Positions 27,055-33,940 of a stretch of DNA of 64,000 nt are shown one piece after another. Positions within the stretch are counted from its first letter, which is position 1. The number at the start of each line of letters is the position of its first letter. Made by a program: the position numbers and the translations under genes. The notes under the pieces are model-generated. The model made no database searches. It worked only from the letters and a program-made list of their open reading frames with translations, and was not told the DNA's origin. The DNA is from Clostridia bacterium (lineage in GTDB: Bacteria > Bacillota > Clostridia > UMGS1840), in contig JAGBEY010000014.1 in the NCBI GenBank assembly GCA_017936745.1, forward strand, positions 62,001 through 126,000, given 5' to 3'.

Positions 27055-27612
27055 ATGGTAGGAGCTGGCGATTTCAGAAACGGCGTTACCTTTGAAGAAG
27101 ACGGAAACATTTATCAGGTTGTTGAATTTCAGCATGTAAAACCCGGTAAAGGTGCCGCTTTCGTAAGAACAAAAATTAAAAACATCATCACCGGTTCTGT
27201 AGTAGAAAAAACCTACAGACCCACAGATAAATTCCCGAAAGCTCATATCGAAAGAAAAGATATGCAGTATTCATACAACGATGGTGACCTGTATTACTTT
27301 ATGGATCAGGAAACCTTCGACATGATTCCCATCAATGCAAGCCAGGTTGGCGATGCACTGAAATTTGTGAAAGAAAACGAATGTGTTAAAATTCTGTCTC
27401 ACAACGGCAACGTATTCGGTATTGAACCCCCCAACTTTGTTGAGCTGGAAGTAACCGAAACCGAGCCGGGCTTAGCAGGTAACACCGCTCAGGGTGCAAC
27501 CAAACCCGCAACCTTGGAAACCGGTGCAACCATCAACGTGCCTTTGTTTATTAACATCGGCGATGTGCTGAGAATCGACACCAGAGACGGAAGCTACATG
27601 GAAAGAGCGTAA
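27055..27612 (+). CDS. efp: Translation elongation factor P
   Basis: Relieves ribosome stalling at polyproline. The 185-aa protein begins [43 protein letters not shown]: domain I, with the tip loop PGKGAAF where the conserved Lys or Arg is modified in other species (Lys here). Two OB domains follow, ending with [20 protein letters not shown]. The ATG at 27055 is preferred over an in-frame ATG at 27037 because GGAG lies just upstream and the family starts here. It has its own promoter. Confidence 0.96.
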   Translation: MVGAGDFRNGVTFEEDGNIYQVVEFQHVKPGKGAAFVRTKIKNIITGSVVEKTYRPTDKFPKAHIERKDMQYSYNDGDLYYFMDQETFDMIPINASQVGDALKFVKENECVKILSHNGNVFGIEPPNFVELEVTETEPGLAGNTAQGATKPATLETGATINVPLFINIGDVLRIDTRDGSYMERA

Positions 27613-27705
27613 TTTTCCGGCTGTGTCACCCTTTGTATGCAAAACGGATGGGTTCCGGTTGTCATTTTGGGGGGTTTCCCCGAAAAATCTTAAACCAAAA
27701 TCCGT

Positions 27706-27743
27706 GAGATCCTTCTCTTCGCTTTGCTTCGCTCAGGATGACA
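27706..27743. repeat. REP-like intergenic repeat (GTCATCCTGAGCGAAGC family)
   Basis: Read on the minus strand this is CTGTCATCCTGAGCGAAGC followed by an AAGCGAAGAGAAGGATCTC tail. It belongs to the same broad family as the TGTCATTCCGAGCGACAGCG copies at 61.8-62.6 kb. It occupies most of the space between efp and the zinc-ribbon gene. Confidence 0.7.
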
Positions 27744-27791
27744 GTGCAAGACGGATTTTTGCATCCGCTTATACTTGAAAGGAGATTTGCT

Positions 27792-28223
27792 ATGGAAAAT
27801 ATCGGCGAAAAAATTGCATACTTAAAAGGTCTGGCTGAGGGCTTAAAAGTAGATGAATCCACCAATGAAGGAAAAATCATTGCCGGCATTTTAGATGTTC
27901 TGGCTGAAATGAATGAATACATTGTGGAAATTGATGACGATTTGGCAATGGTTCAGGAAGAAATGGATAACTTATCCGACGATTTGGCAGATGTGGAAGA
28001 CATCGTGTTTGAAGATGATGACGATTGCGATTGCGATTGTTGCGATGATGATGACGATGTATATGAAATTATTTGTCCCAACTGCGGAGAAGAAGTATAT
28101 GTTGACGGAGAAACCTTGGAAACCGAAGATGTTTACTGTCCCTCCTGCCGTCAGGTGATTGAACTGGATTTACCCGAAGGCTGTGATTGCGGTTGCGATT
28201 GTGACTGCGATTGCGACGACTAA
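27792..28223 (+). CDS. Cys/Asp-rich zinc-ribbon protein
   Basis: A 143-aa protein with three parts. The N-terminal 60 residues are helical and probably coiled-coil (GEKIAYLKGLAEGLKVDEST, then MAMVQEEMDNLSDDLADVED-like acidic heptads). An Asp/Cys cluster (DDDDCDCDCCDDDDD) comes before a zinc ribbon (CPNCGEE...CPSCRQ). A second Cys/Asp run forms the C-terminus (CDCGCDCDCDCDD). The start at 27792 has AAGGAG eight bases upstream. The helical-plus-ribbon core is known from Clostridial hypothetical proteins; the Cys-Asp repeats look metal-binding. Function unknown. A strong terminator follows. Confidence 0.85.
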   Translation: MENIGEKIAYLKGLAEGLKVDESTNEGKIIAGILDVLAEMNEYIVEIDDDLAMVQEEMDNLSDDLADVEDIVFEDDDDCDCDCCDDDDDVYEIICPNCGEEVYVDGETLETEDVYCPSCRQVIELDLPEGCDCGCDCDCDCDD

Positions 28224-28241
28224 TATTGTAAAAGTAGCATA

Positions 28242-28280
28242 AAAAATACCGTTTGCAAGATGCAAACGGTATTTTTTATA
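28242..28280 (+). terminator. Intrinsic terminator of the zinc-ribbon gene
   Basis: AAAAAATACCGTTTGC (28242-28257) pairs with GCAAACGGTATTTTTT (28263-28278) around a 5-base loop. It sits 18 bases after the stop codon and could act on both strands. Confidence 0.92.
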
Positions 28281-28397
28281 GGTTCATTTTACGATCCTAT
28301 TTTCCCAGGTTCAAAAAGCCTGATACAGAACATCTCTTTTTGGGAATAATCAATGCAGGATAGAGCAGCCGTGCGGCAATTGAGCACTCGTGTAAAA

Positions 28398-28447
28398 GGG
28401 GTAAGGGGATTGTTAAGGGGGATAGGGGGAATATCGAAAATTCCCCC
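28398..28447. other. G-run cluster with adjoining hairpin
   Basis: Four G runs (28398-28401, 28405-28408, 28417-28421, 28425-28429) with short loops fit a G-quadruplex pattern on the plus strand. The last run also pairs with ATTCCCCC (28440-28447) as GGGGGAAT...ATTCCCCC. It lies just past the 3' end of the minus-strand 75-aa gene, and no T run follows. Confidence 0.5.
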
Positions 28448-28471
28448 TGCTCCCTTGACAAAAAAAGGTTC

Positions 28472-28699
28472 TTATCCAAAATCATGCCGTGTTCCCACAT
28501 TCCATCCATTTGCCATCATAATTTCTACGATTTCTTCTACCACTTCAAAGTCATCCAATTCTTTATTTTTTATGACAGTTTGAATTTCCTTTAAACACTG
28601 TCTGTCAGAATGGTTTTCACAGATTTCCAATACTTTTAGTGTTTGTGTGCAGCAACTTTTTAATTGTGCCATCAAATCTTGATTGTTGTGATAATCCAT
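28472..28699 (-). CDS. Small soluble protein of unknown function behind a structured leader
   Basis: A 75-aa protein starting MDYHNNQDLMAQLKSCC (or one Met earlier at 28702). It is predicted to be all-helical and acidic, with three Cys (adjacent pair at residues 16-17, one near 26) and no membrane segment. GAGGA lies at 28708-28712 just before the start. A longer frame to 28861 would run through the folded leader and is not credible. I do not recognise a family. It is divergent from the flavodiiron/rubrerythrin genes and is preceded by its own promoter, a large hairpin structure and a terminator. Confidence 0.65.
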   Translation of the reverse strand: MDYHNNQDLMAQLKSCCTQTLKVLEICENHSDRQCLKEIQTVIKNKELDDFEVVEEIVEIMMANGWNVGTRHDFG

Positions 28700-28717
28700 C
28701 ATTGTTTCCTCTTTTCC

Positions 28718-28746
28718 AAATAAAAAATGCGTGACCGAAGCCACGC
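28718..28746 (-). terminator. UUCG-tetraloop terminator in front of the 75-aa gene
   Basis: On the minus strand GCGTGGC-TTCG-GTCACGC (28746-28729) is followed by ATTTTTTATTT. The 7-bp stem (one G-T pair) is capped by a stable UUCG loop and ends a few bases before the ribosome binding site of the 28472-28699 gene. That is the position expected for a transcription attenuator. Confidence 0.75.
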
Positions 28747-28906
28747 ACGAAAAATGCATAGCTTCTGTGCAACCACGCAAATTCAACATCTTACAGCATA
28801 AAACTCCAAAATGTGTGAAAACAGAGTATGCATTTTTACCAATAATAAAAATACACACCATTGGAATGTTTTATGTGTAATAACAAGATATTTAATTTGC
28901 GTGGTT
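28747..28906 (-). promoter_or_regulatory. Candidate structured cis-regulatory leader RNA
   Basis: On the minus strand the predicted transcript begins at about 28906 with AACCACGCAAATT (28906-28894). This pairs perfectly with AATTTGCGTGGTT (28783-28771). After one A-G mismatch the helix continues with AATATCTT (28892-28885) on AAGATGTT (28792-28785), and then CATAAAAC (28875-28868) on GTTTTATG (28804-28797). Inner shorter helices are also possible. The GCGTGG of the closing stem is repeated in the terminator arm at 28746, so the two structures could compete. No known riboswitch class fits by eye. Confidence 0.6.
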
Positions 28907-28912
28907 AGTGTC

Positions 28913-28941
28913 AGTATAGCATAGTTTATAAAATTATGCAA
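28913..28941 (-). promoter_or_regulatory. Promoter of the structured leader/75-aa gene
   Basis: On the minus strand TTGCAT (28941-28936) and TATACT (28918-28913) with a 17-base spacer. The start point falls at about 28906, exactly at the first base of the closing stem of the leader RNA. Confidence 0.75.
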
Positions 28942-28980
28942 TAGTTTTTTTAGTTTTTTATGTTCAGAAGGACAGATCAC

Positions 28981-29012
28981 CTTTTTCGTTATCGAACGGA
29001 ATAACGAAAAAG
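28981..29012. promoter_or_regulatory. 12-bp perfect palindrome in the divergent intergenic region
   Basis: CTTTTTCGTTAT (28981-28992) and ATAACGAAAAAG (29001-29012) are exact inverted copies with an 8-base spacer. Neither strand has a following T run, so it is not a good terminator. It lies 25 bases upstream of the flavodiiron promoter and 40 upstream of the divergent promoter, a position suited to an operator. The binding protein is unknown. Confidence 0.5.
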
Positions 29013-29037
29013 AACCAATAAATTTTTCATAAAAATA

Positions 29038-29066
29038 TTGTAAAAATATTTTTGTTGTGATATAAT
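29038..29066 (+). promoter_or_regulatory. Promoter of the flavodiiron/rubredoxin/rubrerythrin genes
   Basis: TTGTAA (29038-29043) and TATAAT (29061-29066) with a 17-base spacer. The start codon of the flavodiiron gene lies about 60 bases further on. Confidence 0.7.
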
Positions 29067-29134
29067 TGTGTTAAGAATTGCGTTTAACTGTCCAGAATAT
29101 GGATATACTATATTTACATATAAGAGGTGACACA

Positions 29135-30925
29135 ATGCAAATTACCAAAGATATTAAATACATCGGCGTAAACGACCACAAAATTGATTTATTTGAAGGG
29201 CAGTACGAAGTGCCAAACGGCATTTCTTACAATTCCTACGCCATTTTGGATGACAAAATCGCCATTATGGACACGGTGGACATCAACTTCACCCACGAAT
29301 GGCTGGATAACATTCAGAATACTTTAGGAAGTAAGTCTCCCGATTATCTTATCATTCAGCATATGGAGCCGGACCACTCCGCAAATATTGTAAACTTTAT
29401 AAAGGCATATCCCAACGCGAAAATCGTTTCTTCGGGGAAAGCATTTGCTATGATGAAGCAATTTTTCGGAATGGATTTTTCCGACAAGCAGATTGTGGTA
29501 GGAGAAGGAGATACCCTTTCTCTGGGCACGCACACTCTCACCTTTGTCACCGCTCCCATGGTGCACTGGCCGGAAGTAATCGTGACGTATGATTCCACCG
29601 ATAAGGTGCTGTTTTCTGCTGACGGCTTCGGTAAATTCGGTGCGCTGGACGTGGAGGAGGACTGGGCATGCGAGGCTCGCCGTTACTATATCGGCATTGT
29701 TGGAAAATACGGTGCACAGGTGCAGAACCTCCTGAAAAAAGCAAGTGGGCTGGACATTGAAAAAATCTGTCCCCTGCACGGCCCTGTTTTAACCGAAAAT
29801 TTAGGCTATTATCTCAATTTATATAGCACCTGGTCAGCCTATCAGCCGGAAGAAGAGGGCATTGTGATTGCCTACACCTCGGTCTACGGCAACACCAAAA
29901 AAGCGGTGCTGAAATTAGCCGAACGCTTAAAAGCAAAGGGATGCCCCAAGGTTGTGATAAATGACCTGGCACGGTGCGATATGGCAGAAGCGGTGGAGGA
30001 TGCGTTCCGCTACAGTAAGCTGGTGCTTGCTACCACCACCTACAATGCAGAAATTTTCCCCTTTATGCGGGAATTTATAAATCACTTAACCGAGCGGAAT
30101 TTTCAGAACAGAACCCTTTCGTTTATCCAGAACGGAAGCTGGGCACCCCTTGCCACAAAAGTGATGAAAGAACTGTTTTCCAAGTCGAAAAACCTGAAAT
30201 TCTGCGAAAATGAAGTAACCATTCTTTCTGCTTTAAATGAGGAAAGTAACAATCAGCTGGAAGCCCTTTCCGATGAGCTTTGTCAGGATTATCTGGCACA
30301 GCAGGGTAACACGGTGGATAAAAACAATCTGTCTGCTCTCTTTAACATCGGCTACGGCTTATATGTGATAACCTCCAACGACGGCAAAAAGGATAACGGC
30401 TTAATTGTAAACACGGTAACTCAGGTGACAAACTCTCCCAACCGTATTGCCGTTACCATCAATAAGGAGAATTATTCTCACCATATCATCCGTCAGACAG
30501 GCAAAATGAATATCAACTGTTTAACCACCGACACGCCCTTTTCCGTATTTGAGCAGTTTGGCTTCCAAAGTGGAAGAAATGTGGATAAATTCGGAGATGC
30601 CGAGGTGCTCCGGTCGGATAACGGGCTGGTGTTCTTATCCCGGAATATCAATTCGTTTTTGTCATTAAAGGTAGAAAATTATGTAGATTTAGACACTCAT
30701 GGTATGTTTATCTGCTCGGTAACCGAAGCAAGAATTATCAATCAGTCAGAGACCATGACCTACACCTACTACCAGAACCATGTGAAACCAAAACCGCAGA
30801 CAGACGGCAAAAAAGGCTATGTCTGCAAAATCTGCGGATATATTTACGAGGGCGAACCACTGCCCGAAGACTTTATCTGCCCCTTGTGCAAACACGGTGC
30901 AGCAGACTTTGAAAAAATTCAATAA
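29135..30925 (+). CDS. Flavodiiron protein fused to flavin reductase and rubredoxin
   Basis: Reduces O2 to water (or NO to N2O) in anaerobes. The 596-aa fusion has four domains. First is a metallo-beta-lactamase-like diiron domain with the HMEPDHSANI ligand motif (about residues 1-240). A flavodoxin domain follows (IAYTSVYGNTKKAV, about 243-390), then a flavin-reductase domain (about 395-545) and a C-terminal rubredoxin (CKICGYIYEG...CPLCKHG, about 559-596). The fusion would carry electrons from NAD(P)H inside one chain. The ATG at 29135 with GAGGTG upstream is chosen over an in-frame ATG at 29078. Rubredoxin and rubrerythrin genes follow. Confidence 0.93.
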   Translation: MQITKDIKYIGVNDHKIDLFEGQYEVPNGISYNSYAILDDKIAIMDTVDINFTHEWLDNIQNTLGSKSPDYLIIQHMEPDHSANIVNFIKAYPNAKIVSSGKAFAMMKQFFGMDFSDKQIVVGEGDTLSLGTHTLTFVTAPMVHWPEVIVTYDSTDKVLFSADGFGKFGALDVEEDWACEARRYYIGIVGKYGAQVQNLLKKASGLDIEKICPLHGPVLTENLGYYLNLYSTWSAYQPEEEGIVIAYTSVYGNTKKAVLKLAERLKAKGCPKVVINDLARCDMAEAVEDAFRYSKLVLATTTYNAEIFPFMREFINHLTERNFQNRTLSFIQNGSWAPLATKVMKELFSKSKNLKFCENEVTILSALNEESNNQLEALSDELCQDYLAQQGNTVDKNNLSALFNIGYGLYVITSNDGKKDNGLIVNTVTQVTNSPNRIAVTINKENYSHHIIRQTGKMNINCLTTDTPFSVFEQFGFQSGRNVDKFGDAEVLRSDNGLVFLSRNINSFLSLKVENYVDLDTHGMFICSVTEARIINQSETMTYTYYQNHVKPKPQTDGKKGYVCKICGYIYEGEPLPEDFICPLCKHGAADFEKIQ

Positions 30926-30949
30926 TATAAATATTTATGGAGGAAAAAA

Positions 30950-31111
30950 ATGATGGAAAAATACGTATGCGATGCTTGCGGCTGGGTGTATGATGAAGCA
31001 GAAGGCGCACCCGATATGGGAATTGCTCCCGGCACAAAATGGGAAGATGTTCCCGAAGATTTCATCTGCCCCTTATGCGGCGTAGGAAAAGATATGTTTT
31101 CCAAAGAATAA
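30950..31111 (+). CDS. rd: Rubredoxin
   Basis: A 53-aa single-iron electron carrier: [19 protein letters not shown], then [20 protein letters not shown]. The four iron-binding Cys are at residues 7, 10, 40 and 43. GGAGG stands eight bases before the ATG at 30950; a second ATG follows directly. It lies 24 bases after the flavodiiron fusion and 25 before rubrerythrin, and probably supplies electrons to rubrerythrin. Confidence 0.96.
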   Translation: MMEKYVCDACGWVYDEAEGAPDMGIAPGTKWEDVPEDFICPLCGVGKDMFSKE

Positions 31112-31136
31112 TTTTTATAAATGGAGGAAGAAAAAA

Positions 31137-31673
31137 ATGTCCAAATATCAAGGAACTCAAACTGAAAAAAATTTAATGGCAGCGTTTTCCGGTGAATCGG
31201 AAGCAAGAAATAAATACACCTATTTTGCATCCAAGGCAAAAAAAGAGGGTTATGAACAGATTGCAGCGCTGTTTTTAAAAACTGCCGATAACGAAAAAGA
31301 ACACGCGAAGCTGTGGTTCAAGGAATTAGACGGCATCAGTGATACTGCTCAGAACTTAGTTTCCGCTGCAAACGGCGAAAACTACGAATGGACCGATATG
31401 TATAAAGGCTTTGCGGAAACTGCTGAAAAGGAAGGCTTTCATGAGCTGGCGGCAAAATTCCGTATGGTTGCTGAAATTGAAAAACATCACGAGGAAAGAT
31501 ACCGTGCACTGCTGAAAAATGTGGAAACTCAGCAGGTATTCCAGAGGAGCGAAGTTAAGGTCTGGGAATGCCGTAACTGCGGTCATATTGTAGTTGGGGA
31601 AAAAGCACCCGAGCTCTGCCCCACCTGTAATCATCCGAAGGCATACTTTGAGCTTCACGCAGAAAATTATTAA
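31137..31673 (+). CDS. rbr: Rubrerythrin
   Basis: Peroxide-reducing diiron protein. The 178-aa chain has a ferritin-like four-helix domain with the iron ligands in [23 protein letters not shown] and [17 protein letters not shown]-terminal rubredoxin-type domain follows ([28 protein letters not shown]). It is complete. With the upstream flavodiiron protein and rubredoxin it forms a compact oxygen and peroxide defence set. The sequence directly after its stop codon begins the inverted structured element at 31674. Confidence 0.96.
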   Translation: MSKYQGTQTEKNLMAAFSGESEARNKYTYFASKAKKEGYEQIAALFLKTADNEKEHAKLWFKELDGISDTAQNLVSAANGENYEWTDMYKGFAETAEKEGFHELAAKFRMVAEIEKHHEERYRALLKNVETQQVFQRSEVKVWECRNCGHIVVGEKAPELCPTCNHPKAYFELHAENY

Positions 31674-31800
31674 GGGCTTGATAAAAGGCACAGAATCCGT
31701 GAATCCCGCCGCTTGCCGTACAATGTGTACGGCTTCTGGCTAACAAAAAAACTATGGTTTTCTTTGGATTTTTGAATTCTGTATTCTTTTCGTCTCAGGT
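31674..31800. repeat. Structured repeat element, left copy
   Basis: Starts with GGCTTGATAAAAGGC (31675-31689). Three helices follow: ACAGAAT (31690-31696) with ATTCTGT (about 31776-31782), GCCGTACA with TGTACGGC (31715-31733), and AAAAC with GTTTT around 31749-31762. The same order of helices, with compensating base changes, occurs inverted at 31945-32061. No reading frame is present. Confidence 0.6.
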
Positions 31801-31858
31801 AGAGCTCGTTCTGTTAGCTCTGTTCCTCAGATTTTCAAAATCTATCATTTGAATGAAG

Positions 31859-31907
31859 AAAGGAGACTTTAACAAATTATTTTCATTTGAAAAAGTCTCC
31901 TTTTTTG
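31859..31907 (+). terminator. Terminator between the two inverted elements
   Basis: AAAGGAGACTTT (31859-31870) pairs with AAAGTCTCCTTT (31892-31903) across a loop of about 20 bases and ends in T6. It should end rubrerythrin transcription; its A-rich left arm would also work on the minus strand. Confidence 0.75.
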
Positions 31908-31944
31908 CGACAAAAATCGATTAACACTGTTACTTCTCAAATTC

Positions 31945-32061
31945 AAGGCGATGAGAAAAGGATGAAAAACAGGGAAACTGAACCCCACAGGGGGTTATCC
32001 GAAGCTGTACATAGGTACAGCGAGCGGTGAAGTTAACCTGTTTTACGCCTTTTATCAAGCC
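31945..32061. repeat. Structured repeat element, right (inverted) copy
   Basis: Ends with GCCTTTTATCAAGCC (32047-32061), the exact inverse of the left copy's start. Internally it has AAAACAGG with CCTGTTTT (about 31967-31974 and 32036-32044), AACCCC with GGGGTT (about 31981-31997), and GCTGTAC with GTACAGC (32004-32021). It lies 18 bases before the ZIP start codon. Together with the left copy and the central terminator it fills the whole gap 31674-32079. Confidence 0.6.
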
Positions 32062-32079
32062 TGCAAAAGGTGACGAATT

Positions 32080-32832
32080 ATGACAATGGTATTCTTAACG
32101 GCATTGGGCGTCGGCGGTGCTACCATGATTGGGGCACTGGTCGGATTTTTATTTCAAAAACAGTCCCACCGCTTTTCCGATATTATTTTGTCCTTTGCGG
32201 CAGGGGTGATGCTTGCGGCAGCAGTGCTTGGCTTAATTCTGCCCTCCTTGGAATATGGCGGAAAATTTGGTATTCTTACGACCGTTTGCGGGATATTTGT
32301 CGGAGCGCTATGTCTGAATTTTATGGATAAGCTGGTCCCCCATTTACATAAAATGGCAGGAACGGATATGGAGTCCCATCAGGACACAAATCTAAGCAAG
32401 GTGCTTCTGTTTGTGATGGCAATTGCCATCCATAATCTGCCTGAGGGCATTGCTGCAGGTGTTGGCTTCGGGTCGGACAATTTGGCTCAGGCGCTTCTCA
32501 TTGCAGGGGGAATTGCCCTGCAGAATATTCCGGAGGGGATGGTGATTATTGCTCCCATGCTTTCTGCCGGAGTATCCAAAGGGAGAACTCTCTTTTTAGC
32601 ACTTATGACCGGTGTGGTCGAAGTAATCGGTACATTTATCGGCTATTTTGCCGTTAATCTTTCCACTGCCGTTCTCCCCTTTATGCTTGCTTTTGCCGGG
32701 GGGACTATGCTCTATGTTATCAGCGATGAAATGATTCCCGAAACCCATGCTCACGGCAGTGAACGCGGTGCTACTTATGCCCTTTTAGCGGGCTTTTCGG
32801 TGATGCTTATCACCGATGTTTTACTGGGGTAA
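32080..32832 (+). CDS. ZIP family divalent metal transporter
   Basis: A 250-aa membrane protein with eight hydrophobic segments. The metal-binding motifs of the ZIP fold are visible: AIHNLPEGIAAGVGFG in TM4 and GIALQNIPEGMVIIAP in TM5, supplying His, Asn and Glu ligands. Metal specificity (zinc, iron or manganese) cannot be told. It starts at the ATG at 32080 with AAAGGTG upstream, 18 bases after the right inverted element. gpsA follows with its own promoter. Confidence 0.92.
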   Translation: MTMVFLTALGVGGATMIGALVGFLFQKQSHRFSDIILSFAAGVMLAAAVLGLILPSLEYGGKFGILTTVCGIFVGALCLNFMDKLVPHLHKMAGTDMESHQDTNLSKVLLFVMAIAIHNLPEGIAAGVGFGSDNLAQALLIAGGIALQNIPEGMVIIAPMLSAGVSKGRTLFLALMTGVVEVIGTFIGYFAVNLSTAVLPFMLAFAGGTMLYVISDEMIPETHAHGSERGATYALLAGFSVMLITDVLLG

Positions 32833-32862
32833 TCCCTTATCAAAAAAAATTTCCAAAAGGCA

Positions 32863-32891
32863 TTGCCAAATCGGGCATTGTATGCTATACT
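32863..32891 (+). promoter_or_regulatory. Promoter of gpsA
   Basis: TTGCCA (32863-32868) and TATACT (32886-32891) with a 17-base spacer put the transcript start near 32898. This argues that the in-frame codons from 32863 are promoter DNA, and that gpsA starts at the TTG at 32917. Confidence 0.7.
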
Positions 32892-32916
32892 GATAGGTGG
32901 AAAGGTGTTGATCGGT

Positions 32917-33909
32917 TTGGCTCAAATCGCAATTTTAGGCTCAGGAAGCTGGGGCTGTGCCCTTGCTCATACATTATCCAAACAAAATACTGTTGTGATA
33001 TGGTCTTTTTTCCCGGAAGAAACCGAAAGTCTTAAGCTTCATCAGGAAAATATACAATTTCTGCCCGGTGTATCGCTCAAAGACGGTATTTCCTTTACTT
33101 CCGATTTGAAAGAAGCAGTTGACGGTGCCGAATTTATCGTATTTGCCGTTCCCTCCTTTGCCATCCGGCAAACTGCAAAGAGTGTGGCAGAATACATCAA
33201 TTCCGAAAAACAGATCTGCGTTTGTGTGGCAAAAGGGTTAGAGGAGGAAACTCTTTTTACCTTATCTGAAGTGATTGCAGACGAATTGCCATCCGGCTGT
33301 GCCGTTTGTGCCTTATCCGGGCCTACCCATGCGGAAGAAGTGGGGAAAGACTTACCCACCACCATTGTAGCTGCCTGTGAGGACGAAGCTGTGTCCAAAC
33401 GAGTGCAGGAAGCATTTATGAACGAACAGTTCCGTGTTTACACCAGCACCGATGTCAAGGGAGTTGAGCTGGGCGGCACGGTAAAGAATATTATTGCCCT
33501 TTGTGCCGGCATTTCCGACGGCTGCGGTTACGGTGATAACACAAAGGCCGCACTGATGACCAGAGGAATGCACGAAATTGCCAAGCTCGGCATTGCCATG
33601 GGCGGCAATTTAGAAACCTTTTTCGGCTTGTCCGGAATGGGTGATTTGATTGTTACCTGTACCAGCCTCCATTCCAGAAATCGCCGTTGCGGTATCTTAA
33701 TCGGGCAGGGAATGAAGCCCGAGGATGCTATGAAAGAGGTCAATATGGTGGTAGAGGGAATCAAATGCTTAAAAGCCGTGAAAAAGGCGGCAGACAAATT
33801 CGGAGTGGATATGCCCATTTTGGAAGAAGCTTACGAAATTGTCTATGGCGGGAAAAACCCGAAAGAATCGGCATTTTACTTAATGACACGAGACAAAAAA
33901 GCAGAATAG
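32917..33909 (+). CDS. gpsA: Glycerol-3-phosphate dehydrogenase [NAD(P)+]
   Basis: Makes sn-glycerol 3-phosphate for phospholipids from dihydroxyacetone phosphate. The 330-aa protein starts AQIAILGSGSWGCALAHTLS (Rossmann loop). It has FAVPSFAIR, CVAKGLEEETL, ALSGPTHAEEV and the catalytic-domain segment GVELGGTVKNIIALCAGISDG with GDNTKAALMTRGMHEI. I chose the TTG at 32917, nine bases after AAAGGTG, because the promoter at 32863-32891 covers the earlier codons and the family begins here. The alternative is a GTG at 32905. Confidence 0.95.
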   Translation: MAQIAILGSGSWGCALAHTLSKQNTVVIWSFFPEETESLKLHQENIQFLPGVSLKDGISFTSDLKEAVDGAEFIVFAVPSFAIRQTAKSVAEYINSEKQICVCVAKGLEEETLFTLSEVIADELPSGCAVCALSGPTHAEEVGKDLPTTIVAACEDEAVSKRVQEAFMNEQFRVYTSTDVKGVELGGTVKNIIALCAGISDGCGYGDNTKAALMTRGMHEIAKLGIAMGGNLETFFGLSGMGDLIVTCTSLHSRNRRCGILIGQGMKPEDAMKEVNMVVEGIKCLKAVKKAADKFGVDMPILEEAYEIVYGGKNPKESAFYLMTRDKKAE

Positions 33910-33940
33910 GATAATCTTCTGCTCAAGGAGTGTGAAACCT

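Noticed and set aside
28297-28509. Minus-strand frame of 70 codons overlapping the 75-aa gene end
   Set aside because: Pro/Leu-rich product from the G-run cluster, overlapping in another frame, no independent signal.
28700-28861. N-terminal extension of the 75-aa gene up to 28861
   Set aside because: The extension is read through the folded leader and terminator, and a good ribosome site stands at the shorter start.
31921-32079. Cobalamin or yybP-ykoY riboswitch before the ZIP gene
   Set aside because: A GGGAAACTG stretch recalls such elements, but the required core boxes are missing and the segment is an inverted copy of 31674-31800.
32863-32916. Upstream start of gpsA at 32863
   Set aside because: The codons coincide with a TTGCCA-17-TATACT promoter, and the family start is at 32917.
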